The notes under the pieces: model-generated
Seen by the model: only the letters and a program-made list of their open reading frames with translations
What the model was told of the DNA's origin: nothing
Database searches by the model: none
Made by a program: the position numbers and the translations under genes
Assembly: GCA_903830745.1 (NCBI GenBank)
Contig: CAIKVF010000266.1
Location: forward strand, 1-9,867
Origin: an uncultured Actinomycetes bacterium
GTDB taxonomy: Bacteria; Actinomycetota; Acidimicrobiia; Acidimicrobiales; RAAP-2
Direction of reading: 5' to 3'
DNA length: 9,867 nt
Shown: positions 1 through 5,903 of the stretch, one piece after another
Numbering within the stretch: the stretch's first letter is position 1
Layout of the letters: every line of letters starts with the position of its first letter

Positions 1-29
1 GCGCTCGCAATTGATTTGAGTCGGACCAC
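1..29 (-). CDS. Possible 5' end of an unidentified minus-strand gene (partial, uncertain)
   Basis: On the minus strand a GTG at 29-27 is preceded, five bases away, by AAAGGA, a reasonable ribosome binding site. A TACGGT box further upstream (about 59-64) could be its -10. The visible start would read MVRLKSIAS and run off the window edge. A second minus-strand frame, from a GTG at 58-56, is also open to the edge, and a plus-strand frame is open from base 1 to a TAA at 31-33. Nine codons cannot identify a product, and any of the three readings may be right. The placement after a tRNA and its hairpin favours a new minus-strand transcription unit, but this is inference. Confidence 0.2.
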
Positions 30-87
30 GTAATTCCTTTCGCACTAAACAGTGCCACCGTACTCTGAACTAGCTGACTGCGGACGT

Positions 88-117
88 GGCTAATCCAACA
101 TGAATGTTGAATTAGCC
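88..117 (-). terminator. Hairpin just after tRNA-Tyr, probable terminator or 3' processing signal
   Basis: The 30 bases form a long inverted repeat. The outer arms GGCTAAT/ATTAGCC (7 bp) are followed by one C/A mismatch and the inner arms CAACAT/ATGTTG around a tiny loop. It starts three bases after the encoded CCA of the tRNA. There is no T-run on the minus strand after it, so it would be an intrinsic terminator without a U-tract, or a structure that stops 3' exonucleases during tRNA maturation. The structure is directly visible; the role is inferred. Confidence 0.6.
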
Positions 118-119
118 CT

Positions 120-204
120 TGGTGGGCCAGGAGGGATTTGAACCCCCGTAGGCAAAGCCGTCTGGTTTACAGCCAGATCCCATTGGCCACTCGGGCACTG
201 ACCC
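120..204 (-). tRNA. tRNA-Tyr (GUA anticodon) with encoded CCA
   Basis: Read on the minus strand this is a complete class II tRNA. The acceptor arm GGGTCAG (204-198) pairs with CTGGCCC (130-124) with one G-U pair. The anticodon stem TCTGG/CCAGA encloses CTGTAAA, giving anticodon GTA for tyrosine. A long variable arm with GGC-TTT-GCC, as expected for bacterial tRNA-Tyr, precedes a T arm containing GGTTCAAAT. The discriminator A (123) and genomically encoded CCA (122-120) complete the 3' end. A TAGGAT box sits seven bases before the mature 5' end and a strong hairpin follows the 3' end, so it is probably transcribed alone. It is divergent from yajQ. Confidence 0.97.
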
Positions 205-211
205 GTCGAGA

Positions 212-217
212 ATCCTA
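212..217 (-). promoter_or_regulatory. -10 box (TAGGAT) for tRNA-Tyr
   Basis: On the minus strand TAGGAT ends seven bases before the first G of the mature tRNA, so transcription would begin at or within a base or two of the mature 5' end. No convincing -35 is seen; TTGGAA (242-237) is present at a long 19-base spacing. Confidence 0.5.
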
Positions 218-257
218 CTTCGCATTGCGCCCTCACTTCCAACCGGCCTTCAGCATC

Positions 258-263
258 TACCAT
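258..263 (+). promoter_or_regulatory. -10 box (TACCAT) for yajQ, leaderless arrangement
   Basis: TACCAT is followed by six bases (TTAGCC) and then the ATG of yajQ. With the usual 6-7 base distance from -10 to transcription start, the mRNA would start at the ATG with no 5' leader. There is no Shine-Dalgarno sequence. The same spacing recurs at several other genes in the window, which supports both the promoter and the chosen start. Confidence 0.5.
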
Positions 264-269
264 TTAGCC

Positions 270-758
270 ATGCCTAGTTTTGACATTGTCTCTGAAATTG
301 ACCTGCAAGAAGTACGAAATGCAGTGGATCAAGCCAACCGTGAAGCATCGACGCGCTTCGACTTCAAGAACACGAACCCAGTGATTGAGTTCACTGAAAA
401 GGAACTCAAGCTCGCTTGCTCAACCGAAGACCGACTACGTGCGCTCTATCAATTGCTCGAAGAAAAGCTCGTGAAGCGTCAAGTCTCGCTGAAGACACTT
501 GACCCACAAAAAATTGAAGAAGCAAGCCAAGGCGCTGCTCGTCAACGTGTTGTTCTAAAAGCAGGCATCTCGCAAGAGATTGGTAAGAAGATCAACAAGA
601 TGGTGAAGGAATTCGGAATTAAAAATCTGAGCTCATCAATTCAAGGCGATCAAGTTCGCGTTACTGGAAAGCAACGCGACGATCTTCAAACAGCAATGGC
701 GAAGTTCAAAGAAGCGGACATGGAAGTGCCGCTTCAGTTCACAAACTTTCGCGACTAA
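270..758 (+). CDS. yajQ: YajQ family nucleotide-binding protein (UPF0234/DUF520)
   Basis: The 162-residue product begins MPSFDIVSEID, the hallmark start of the YajQ family, and matches the family length (about 160-165). Family signatures continue with QANREASTRFDFKN (21-34), the KLVKRQVSLKTLD stretch (67-78), the basic central helix SQEIGKKINKMVKE and a VRVTGKQRDDLQ strand-helix (129-140). The family has two ferredoxin-like folds. Some members bind cyclic di-GMP (shown in Xanthomonas); others are reported to bind nucleic acids or nucleotides. The role here is unknown; it is a cytoplasmic protein. An open frame extends upstream to 138, but that part lies inside tRNA-Tyr, so the ATG at 270 is chosen; it has a TACCAT box six bases upstream. 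The stop overlaps that of the convergent gtrA-like gene. Confidence 0.95.
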   Translation: MPSFDIVSEIDLQEVRNAVDQANREASTRFDFKNTNPVIEFTEKELKLACSTEDRLRALYQLLEEKLVKRQVSLKTLDPQKIEEASQGAARQRVVLKAGISQEIGKKINKMVKEFGIKNLSSSIQGDQVRVTGKQRDDLQTAMAKFKEADMEVPLQFTNFRD

Positions 759-1264
759 AGGCTGACTGCCTTTTCCTCATCGCTGAGGTGATCTTCAATG
801 TCTCGGAGTTTGTTCGTGTGAAAGATTTTGTTAAAGAGCAAAATCTTTAGAACCCAGAACACCCCGAAGCTGAGCAAGTTAACGCCAGCAATTAAGAACG
901 TGTTGAACAAGTGGTGCCAATTGTGAGTGTGTACGAGATGCTTCACAAAAGAAGCACCAATCATGGAGAACGAAATTCCCATTCCAGAAATTGAGAGGTA
1001 CGGAAGTACTTCTTTTCGAATGTGGCTCTTGCCTTTTTTACCCCACGCCCATGAGCGGCTGAGGTAGTAGCCAGGAATTACAGCGACGAGGTTTCCAAAC
1101 AAAGTTGCGCCAAGGACACCATGGATGAGGTGAAAACCGTACGAAATAATAATTCCGAGGAATGAAACCGAAGTAGTGATGACAGAGCTAAGTCCGAAAC
1201 GAATTATTTTCTTTCCGTCGTGAGTTTTCGACCACGCGAGAACTTCACGAATGTTCTTAGGCAT
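755..1264 (-). CDS. GtrA-like four-helix membrane protein
   Basis: This is a 169-residue integral membrane protein with four hydrophobic segments at roughly 22-43, 49-70, 86-108 and 118-144, and a charged C-terminal tail (LRDIEDHLSDEEK). The pattern, with N-LVAVIPGYYLSRSWAW at the end of helix 2 (compare the N...Y-L-R-W-x-W signature), fits the GtrA family (PF04138). Members are thought to help move polyprenyl-linked sugars across the membrane or assist glycosyltransferases in cell-surface polysaccharide synthesis. No glycosyltransferase is adjacent, so the substrate is unknown. The frame extends to 1336, but the ATG at 1264 gives normal family length and has TAGAGT seven bases upstream; another ATG lies at 1285. 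It is divergent from tesB and overlaps yajQ by four bases at its 3' end. Confidence 0.8.
   Translation of the reverse strand: MPKNIREVLAWSKTHDGKKIIRFGLSSVITTSVSFLGIIISYGFHLIHGVLGATLFGNLVAVIPGYYLSRSWAWGKKGKSHIRKEVLPYLSISGMGISFSMIGASFVKHLVHTHNWHHLFNTFLIAGVNLLSFGVFWVLKILLFNKIFHTNKLRDIEDHLSDEEKAVSL
757..774. terminator. Bidirectional hairpin terminator between convergent yajQ and gtrA-like genes
   Basis: AAAGGC (757-762), a five-base loop, and GCCTTT (768-773) form a perfect stem directly on the overlapping stop codons, followed by T-rich bases on the plus strand. The A-rich arm would give the U-run for the minus-strand transcript. A second small hairpin, CCTCA-TCGC-TGAGG (775-788), is adjacent. 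It is short, so termination efficiency is uncertain. Confidence 0.5.
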
Positions 1265-1271
1265 AGTAACG

Positions 1272-1277
1272 ACTCTA
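1272..1277 (-). promoter_or_regulatory. -10 box (TAGAGT) for the GtrA-like gene
   Basis: On the minus strand TAGAGT stands seven bases before the ATG at 1264, with no Shine-Dalgarno sequence. This predicts a leaderless message and helps choose that start over ATG 1285 or the far upstream one. Confidence 0.45.
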
Positions 1278-1348
1278 CTTCGCATTGGCTTGGTTGACCC
1301 TAAGTGCAGGTAATTCTTAGTGCTGACAAAGGGCACGCTCCGAAGTGC

Positions 1349-1354
1349 CAGAAT
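1349..1354 (+). promoter_or_regulatory. Weak -10-like box (CAGAAT) for tesB
   Basis: CAGAAT lies exactly six bases before the tesB ATG, the same spacing as the TANNNT boxes of the other genes but with C in place of the first T. CTGACA at 1323-1328 resembles a -35 but with a long spacer (20 bases). No Shine-Dalgarno site is seen. Confidence 0.35.
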
Positions 1355-1360
1355 AGAAGC

Positions 1361-2221
1361 ATGTCTGAATCTTTAGAGTTTCTTGTGAACCTGCTGGACC
1401 TTGAAGATATTGAAGTGAATATCTTTCGCGGCGTTCATCCAAAAGAAGAGCGCCAACGCACATTCGGCGGGCAAGTTGCCGCGCAGGCGCTCATGGCCGC
1501 AGGACGAACTGTCGAAAACATAAAAGTGCACTCACTGCACTCATACTTCTTGCGATCAGGAGACCCAACGACTCCTATCCTTTACGAAGTCGACCGAATT
1601 CGTGATGGGAAAAGTTTTGCAACTCGTCGAGTTGTTGCAATCCAACATGGAAAAGCTATCTACAACATGCAGGCCAGTTTCCACAATGAAGAAGTAAGCC
1701 TTGAGCACCAAATCCCTATGCCCGACGCACCGGACCCAGAATCAATCCTTCCTCTGTTTGAGCGAGTGAAGGACGAGAACGGTGCCATTGATGAGTGGTT
1801 TAAGCGAAAGCACCCAATTGATCAACGCTTTGTTGGTGAACTCCCTTGGCACGCGAATAGAAGCAAAGAACCACAAAAGCAAATTTGGATTAAAGCTGAC
1901 GGAACATTGCCAGACGATCCACTGCTTCACGCATGTGTTGTCACGTACGCAAGTGACATGAGTTTGTTTGACACAATTCTTGCCCCTCACTCAATCCGCT
2001 GGGACACTGGTGGATTCATGGGCGCAAGCCTCGACCACTGCATGTGGTTCCATCGTGACGTTCGAGCAGACCAGTGGCTTCTCTACGACACAGACTCGCC
2101 AATTGCACATGGTGCACGTGGACTTGCGCGTGGTTTCCTCTTTAACCAAGCAGGAGAACTTTGTGTCTCAATGGTTCAAGAAGGACTCACTCGAGTCATT
2201 GAACCAAAACTCATTAAGTAG
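1361..2221 (+). CDS. tesB: Acyl-CoA thioesterase II
   Basis: The 286-residue protein hydrolyses acyl-CoA to free fatty acid and CoA, in the cytoplasm. It has the TesB double hotdog layout: an N-terminal domain with FRGVHPKEERQRTFGGQVAAQAL (22-44), HSLHSYFLRSGDP (57-69) and the GKSFATRRV helix (83-91), and a C-terminal domain with YASDMSLFDT (196-205), the ASLDHCMWFHR stretch (222-232) and the SMVQEGLTR end (270-278). By comparison with the E. coli enzyme the catalytic set should be Asp199, Ser223 (Thr in E. coli) and Gln273. Length equals the family norm (about 286). The ATG at 1361 matches family N-termini; an in-frame ATG at 1304 would add 19 unrelated residues. It is convergent with gltA, three bases apart, and may recycle CoA or detoxify acyl-CoAs; the natural substrate is unknown. 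Confidence 0.95.
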   Translation: MSESLEFLVNLLDLEDIEVNIFRGVHPKEERQRTFGGQVAAQALMAAGRTVENIKVHSLHSYFLRSGDPTTPILYEVDRIRDGKSFATRRVVAIQHGKAIYNMQASFHNEEVSLEHQIPMPDAPDPESILPLFERVKDENGAIDEWFKRKHPIDQRFVGELPWHANRSKEPQKQIWIKADGTLPDDPLLHACVVTYASDMSLFDTILAPHSIRWDTGGFMGASLDHCMWFHRDVRADQWLLYDTDSPIAHGARGLARGFLFNQAGELCVSMVQEGLTRVIEPKLIK

Positions 2222-2231
2222 TTACTACTTA
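2215..2231. terminator. 17-base palindrome across convergent tesB and gltA stop codons, candidate two-way terminator
   Basis: TAAGTAGT, a central T, and ACTACTTA form a perfect palindrome with 8-base arms. It contains the TAG stop of tesB (2219-2221) and the TAG stop of gltA on the other strand (2227-2225), with a further in-frame TAA (2224-2222) behind the latter. The stem is A/T-rich with almost no loop and no long T-run, so intrinsic termination would be weak. It is the only structure available to separate the two transcripts in a three-base gap. Confidence 0.35.
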
Positions 2232-3496
2232 CGATCCTTCATAGGAACGTAGTTTCGAACCTCTTCACCAATGTAGAGCTGACGTGGACGAGAAATCTTT
2301 ACGTCCTGATCAAGCAATTCTTGGTAGTGAGCAAGCCAACCTGATGTGCGAGGAATTGCAAACAACACCGTGAACATTTCTGGTGGAAAGCCCATTGCCT
2401 GGTAAATGATTCCTGAGTAGAAGTCAACGTTCGGATAGAGACGACGTGAGATGAAGTAGTCATCCTTGAGCGCAATTTCTTCGAGCTTGAGTGCAATGTC
2501 GAGAAGTGGATTCTTGCCCGTTACCTTGAACACATCATCTGCGGTCTTCTTAATGATTGTTGCGCGTGGGTCAAAGTTTTTGTAAACACGGTGACCGAAT
2601 CCTTGAAGAATGGCCTTGCCTTGCTTCACGGTTTCAATGTACGCAGGAATGTTCTCGATGCTGCCAATTTGATTCAGCATCTTGAGCACTGCTTCATTAG
2701 CCCCACCGTGTCGCGGTCCGTACAGCGTTGCGGCTGCGGCGGCTGTTGCAACATACGGGTCTGCGTGTGCTGATCCAGCAACGCGCATGGCTGTTGTTCC
2801 AGCATTTTGTTCGTGATCTGCGTGCAAGATAAAGAGAACGTCAAGAGCTTTTGCAAGCACTGGGTCTGGCTCAAAGCGTGGTTCAGCAATCTTCCACATC
2901 ATTGAAAGGAAGTTTTCTGTGTAGCCGAGGCTGTTGTCTGGATACACGAACGGCATTCCTACAGAGAATCGGTGTGCAGCAGCAGCGAGTGTTGGCATCT
3001 TTGCGATGAGTCGAACAATTTGTCGATTCAATGTTTCTTTTTCGTCAAGAACTTTTGAGTCCTTGTAATACGTAGAAAGTGCAGCCACCGCAGATACGAG
3101 CATTCCCATTGGGTGAGCGTCGTAGTTGAATCCTTCTAGGAACCGCTTTCGAACGTTTTCATGAATGAACGTGTGGTGCGTAACTTCTTTGCTCCAGGTA
3201 GCAGATTGTTCTGCGTTTGGAAGCTCTCCGTGCATGAGGAGATACGCAACCTCTAGGTATGTTGAGTGCTCAGCAAGTTGCTCAATGGGATAGCCACGGT
3301 ACCTAAGAATGCCCGCTTCCCCATCAAGGTATGTAATTGAAGATTCAGCCGCAGCGGTAGCCATAAAGGCTGGGTCGTAGACCCACAGGCCAGGAGCGGC
3401 CTTGATGATTTCCTTCGCAGATACCCCACCATTTTCGATTGGAATTTCTAAAGAGTCGCCAGTCCGGTTATCGGTAACGGTTATCGACTGCTTCAC
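2225..3496 (-). CDS. gltA: Citrate synthase (type II, TCA cycle)
   Basis: The 423-residue enzyme condenses acetyl-CoA and oxaloacetate to citrate. Length and landmarks fit the bacterial hexameric class: a short N-terminal beta region, ITYLDGEAGILRYRGYPIEQL (54-74), LHADHEQNAGT (224-234), GPRHGGANEAV (260-270), ILQGFGHRVYKNFDPR (296-311), YPNVDFYSG (354-362) and the GWLAHYQE stretch (386-393). Catalytic residues by homology are His263, His302 and Asp358, all present. Arg262 replaces the more common Leu in the GPLHGGAN motif. The start is GTG, preceded by a TGAGG ribosome site four bases away and a TACAAT promoter box, so it has its own promoter although it follows an unrecognised gene by only 59 bases. 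The class is often NADH-inhibited, but this cannot be read from sequence here. Confidence 0.97.
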   Translation of the reverse strand: MKQSITVTDNRTGDSLEIPIENGGVSAKEIIKAAPGLWVYDPAFMATAAAESSITYLDGEAGILRYRGYPIEQLAEHSTYLEVAYLLMHGELPNAEQSATWSKEVTHHTFIHENVRKRFLEGFNYDAHPMGMLVSAVAALSTYYKDSKVLDEKETLNRQIVRLIAKMPTLAAAAHRFSVGMPFVYPDNSLGYTENFLSMMWKIAEPRFEPDPVLAKALDVLFILHADHEQNAGTTAMRVAGSAHADPYVATAAAAATLYGPRHGGANEAVLKMLNQIGSIENIPAYIETVKQGKAILQGFGHRVYKNFDPRATIIKKTADDVFKVTGKNPLLDIALKLEEIALKDDYFISRRLYPNVDFYSGIIYQAMGFPPEMFTVLFAIPRTSGWLAHYQELLDQDVKISRPRQLYIGEEVRNYVPMKDRK

Positions 3497-3500
3497 AATG

Positions 3501-3506
3501 CCTCAC
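3501..3506 (-). promoter_or_regulatory. Ribosome binding site (GTGAGG) deciding the GTG start of gltA
   Basis: On the minus strand GTGAGG ends four bases before the GTG start. It is one of the few clear Shine-Dalgarno sites in the window and fixes the start at 3496. Confidence 0.55.
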
Positions 3507-3527
3507 TTATTAATTGGGTGCGTACCC

Positions 3528-3533
3528 ATTGTA
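3528..3533 (-). promoter_or_regulatory. -10 box (TACAAT) for gltA
   Basis: TACAAT on the minus strand lies in the 59-base gap before gltA, about 31 bases from the GTG. Transcription would start near 3521, leaving a leader of about 25 bases that carries the GTGAGG site. No good -35 is seen; only a T-rich run lies at the right distance. Confidence 0.5.
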
Positions 3534-3555
3534 GGCGAGCTTTTGTCGAAAAAAC

Positions 3556-4548
3556 CTAAGAATTATTACCGGAAGGTGACATTACAACTGAGTACACCTT
3601 TGTCCTTGTCATACCTACAGCACCTGGAGCTCCGTCAACGGAGATAGTTAATGTTGCACGCTGGCCAGCCTTAGTTTTTAAGGATTTTGGCAAAAAACCG
3701 TACGCATGATTAGGCCCAAGCGTTGCCTTCAAGCTCTGAGATTGATAAACGCCTTTGCCATTAGTTGGCTGAAATGTGATTGTCAGTATTACTGGTTGGT
3801 TCACATAGCTCGCATTCATTACTGAAACTGCAAGATTCACTCTGGTCACTGGGGCGAGAAGTAGAACTCCTTGCGACGCGGGAAGCGGCGAAGGACGTAC
3901 CGAAACTGCTGCGATTCCAATTCCACGCGTGACTCGCAACGTCGGCGAAGACGCCAGAGAAGAGAGAGTGCCCATGTGGTGCAACGAACCAACGAGATTT
4001 GTAAACGAGAGGAGTTGAGCTCGACCTGGCTCTTTTCGAAGACCGAAACGGTCGCGGTCCCATTTTTGTTTGAGCAACGTCAGTGAAGAGTGTGAGCTTG
4101 GTGTTTTGCCAAGCGTGATTCCAGGTAGTTGCAGATCATCACTCACAGATTGAATAACAGAAGTGAGGATGTCAATTCTTGATTCAGTTATAGAAACAAA
4201 CTCAGTATTGATGTGATGCGCCAATGTTGGGCTCTTGAGCAACTGAACATCTGTCTCCCACTGTGGCAGCTCAAGTGCAAGCTGTTGAAGACGCGCCGCA
4301 AAAACTGGGCGAGTTAAATTAGATCCATTTTGCAGAAGGAACGATAACCGCGAATCAAAGTTATTTTGTTTCTGGACTAGCGAGTTCGCGAGCGTCGCAA
4401 AGCTTAAATTTTCGCTTCGACGAGGGCTACTTGCTTGATGCGCAGAAGTATTGATGTCACGCGCGAAGAGAAGCACCAGCAATGTGATGAGAACTGCCAA
4501 CCCAATAAATATTGACTGGACACGACGTTGAGCGCGAGTGCGGGCCAC
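3556..4548 (-). CDS. Unrecognised single-pass membrane-anchored protein
   Basis: I do not recognise this 330-residue protein. It has a basic N-terminus (MARTRAQRRVQ), one hydrophobic helix at about 12-29, and then a long segment expected outside the membrane by the positive-inside rule. Residues about 45-200 look mainly helical (NSLVQKQNNFDSRLSFLLQ, FAARLQQLALELPQWE). Residues about 205-325 look like beta strands of an Ig-like or similar sandwich (VNLAVSVMNASYV, PVILTITFQPTNG, QRATLTISVDG). It is rich in Ser, Thr and Leu and has no Cys or obvious catalytic motif. The start is GTG with no clear ribosome site; TAAGTT lies eight bases upstream within an inverted repeat. It sits between rmuC (57-base gap) and gltA (59-base gap) on the same strand. 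A cell-envelope structural or assembly role is a guess only. Confidence 0.8.
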   Translation of the reverse strand: MARTRAQRRVQSIFIGLAVLITLLVLLFARDINTSAHQASSPRRSENLSFATLANSLVQKQNNFDSRLSFLLQNGSNLTRPVFAARLQQLALELPQWETDVQLLKSPTLAHHINTEFVSITESRIDILTSVIQSVSDDLQLPGITLGKTPSSHSSLTLLKQKWDRDRFGLRKEPGRAQLLSFTNLVGSLHHMGTLSSLASSPTLRVTRGIGIAAVSVRPSPLPASQGVLLLAPVTRVNLAVSVMNASYVNQPVILTITFQPTNGKGVYQSQSLKATLGPNHAYGFLPKSLKTKAGQRATLTISVDGAPGAVGMTRTKVYSVVMSPSGNNS

Positions 4549-4565
4549 GAGTAAAGAACTTACTC
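4549..4565. repeat. Inverted repeat at the start of the unrecognised membrane-protein gene
   Basis: GAGTAA (4549-4554), five bases AGAAC, and TTACTC (4560-4565) form perfect 6-base arms immediately before the GTG start. Read on the minus strand it contains TAAGTT, a possible -10 eight bases from the start. It could be an operator, an mRNA hairpin that affects initiation, or chance. Confidence 0.35.
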
Positions 4566-4605
4566 ACTCAACGTGGATGGAGAAACAACTAGTGAATCAA
4601 GCAAA

Positions 4606-5832
4606 TTATTCATCATCAAGTTCGTAGTCACTATCGCCAGACTGTTCAACAGTTTCGAATGCAGCGACCATTTCATCAAGGGCCTTGGTGTCTCCACCAA
4701 TCCCCTTGGACTGGGCCAGGCTTTCAACTTGTTCAACACTCTTGCGGAGCGTTCCAAATACTCGTCCAGTGGTGACCGCTTTGAGTTTTTTCTGCATCTT
4801 TTCAAATGACTTATAGATGTCATTCAAGTTGTTTACGTAGTGTGTCCACGCTTTACCAAATGACGTAAGCAGTCGAAGAACTTCATTCGCTTCTTGTGCC
4901 ATGTTGAAGCTTGAGCTCGCCTGGCGAACAACGCCTAAGAATGCGTACAAGGTAAGTGGTGAGCAGAGCAGCACCTTCTTATTGATTGCGTCATCGATCA
5001 AACTTGGTCGTTCATTTTGAATGAAGCCAAGAATTCCTTCGTTTGGGATGAAGAGCAAAACGTAGTCAATTGCATTCTTGTTTGACTGCTCGACGTAGTC
5101 GCGGTCTTCGAGTTCTTTGACCCGTTGTTCAACATTCTTTAAGAATGATTCCTTGTACATCTTCTGTGAGTTCTCATCACTTGCTTCGAAATACTTCAGA
5201 TAGTTCTCAAGCGGGAACTTCGAGTCAAGATACAAAACACGATCTGGTGGAAGAAAGAAACTGTAGTCAGGCTTACCGCCACCTTCTAGTTTCTCTTGAC
5301 GTTCGTAATTAATTCCGCGTTCGAATCCTGACTGGGTCAAAATGTCTTCGAGCATTCGCTCGCCCCAGTTTCCGCGGCCTTGCGAGCTCGATAGAACTTT
5401 GTTTAGCGCTTGTGTTTGAAACGCAAGCCCATTCACTGCAGTGTCAACACTTCCGAAACGCTCAATGTTCATTTCGCGCAAGTTCTTAAGTTCGCCCTGT
5501 AATTCGCTTACTTGTTTATCAATTGCTTCACGGTAGGTCTTTAGCGTGTTGTCAATTTCTTCGGCACGCTTTCCAAGTTCGTCACCACCGGACTTTGCAA
5601 CCTGGGTTGCAGCGAGATTGATTGACTCGTTACGGTCCTCACGTGCTCTCTCAGTGAGATCAGTGAGCGCTTCAGCAAACTGACTCTTTACGACACGTTC
5701 AATGTCTGCAGCGGTAAGCGCTACACCTGTTGGAACTTCTGCTGTGGAAGCTTTCTTATTTGAAGACTTGAGAAGTAGTGCGACTAAGAGGCCAACCGCG
5801 AGACCCGCAACACCAAAAATAATTCCGTTCAT
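4606..5832 (-). CDS. rmuC: RmuC family DNA recombination protein
   Basis: The 408-residue protein belongs to the RmuC family (PF02646), which limits rearrangements at inverted repeats in E. coli and has a predicted restriction-endonuclease-like fold. Order of parts: an N-terminal membrane helix (2-21), a long coiled coil (about 42-150, charged heptads such as QVSELQGELKNLREMN), then the conserved core with GNWGERMLEDIL (154-165), KPDYSFFLP (187-195), the LYLDSKFPLENY motif (200-211) with putative metal-binding Asp203 and Lys205, IDYVLLFIPNEG (255-266) and the LCSPLTLYAFLGVVRQ region (289-304). The acidic tail SGDSDYELDDE is lineage-specific. The start is set by AAAGGGG six bases before the ATG. 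The anchor suggests it works at the membrane with the coiled coil facing the nucleoid (inference). It lies 71 bases downstream of asd. Confidence 0.93.
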   Translation of the reverse strand: MNGIIFGVAGLAVGLLVALLLKSSNKKASTAEVPTGVALTAADIERVVKSQFAEALTDLTERAREDRNESINLAATQVAKSGGDELGKRAEEIDNTLKTYREAIDKQVSELQGELKNLREMNIERFGSVDTAVNGLAFQTQALNKVLSSSQGRGNWGERMLEDILTQSGFERGINYERQEKLEGGGKPDYSFFLPPDRVLYLDSKFPLENYLKYFEASDENSQKMYKESFLKNVEQRVKELEDRDYVEQSNKNAIDYVLLFIPNEGILGFIQNERPSLIDDAINKKVLLCSPLTLYAFLGVVRQASSSFNMAQEANEVLRLLTSFGKAWTHYVNNLNDIYKSFEKMQKKLKAVTTGRVFGTLRKSVEQVESLAQSKGIGGDTKALDEMVAAFETVEQSGDSDYELDDE

Positions 5833-5838
5833 GACAAA

Positions 5839-5845
5839 CCCCTTT
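5839..5845 (-). promoter_or_regulatory. Strong ribosome binding site (AAAGGGG) of rmuC
   Basis: AAAGGGG on the minus strand ends six bases before the ATG at 5832. It contrasts with most genes here, which lack such a site, and implies an rmuC message with a leader or read-through from asd. Confidence 0.6.
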
Positions 5846-5855
5846 GTTCTATTTG

Positions 5856-5882
5856 AACACCATAGGTAGCCGGTGTAACACC
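5856..5882. repeat. Repeated AACACC/GGTGT elements upstream of rmuC, possible operator
   Basis: AACACC occurs at 5856-5861 and again at 5877-5882, exactly 21 bases (two helical turns) apart. The second copy is part of a perfect palindrome GGTGT-A-ACACC (5872-5882). ACACC (5857-5861) and GGTGT (5872-5876) also form an inverted repeat with a 10-base spacer. A TATGGT box on the minus strand (5864-5859) overlaps the left element. The layout suits a dimeric regulator, but the gap is only 71 bases and the motifs are short. Confidence 0.3.
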
Positions 5883-5903
5883 TTTAAAAGAAAAGGTATT
5901 TTC

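Noticed and set aside
138..269. Upstream in-frame extension of yajQ giving 44 extra residues
   Set aside because: The extension is translated from within tRNA-Tyr on the opposite strand, and the family start MPSFDIVSEID is at 270.
1304..1360. Earlier ATG for tesB adding 19 residues
   Set aside because: It lies in the divergent upstream region, has no family similarity, and the ATG at 1361 matches TesB N-termini.
3549..3558. T-run on the minus strand after the unrecognised gene as an intrinsic terminator
   Set aside because: Six T residues follow the stop but no convincing stem precedes them; the run may instead be part of the gltA promoter region.
4606..5832. RmuC nuclease-like gene and neighbouring membrane protein as part of a defence system
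   Set aside because: RmuC is a widespread housekeeping family, and the neighbours are core metabolic genes with no effector, transposase or toxin nearby.
5880..5897. Hairpin ACCTTT-loop-AAAGGT as terminator of lysC-asd
   Set aside because: The stem is short and A/T-rich and the minus-strand sequence after it has no T-run; it may be chance in an A/T-rich spacer.
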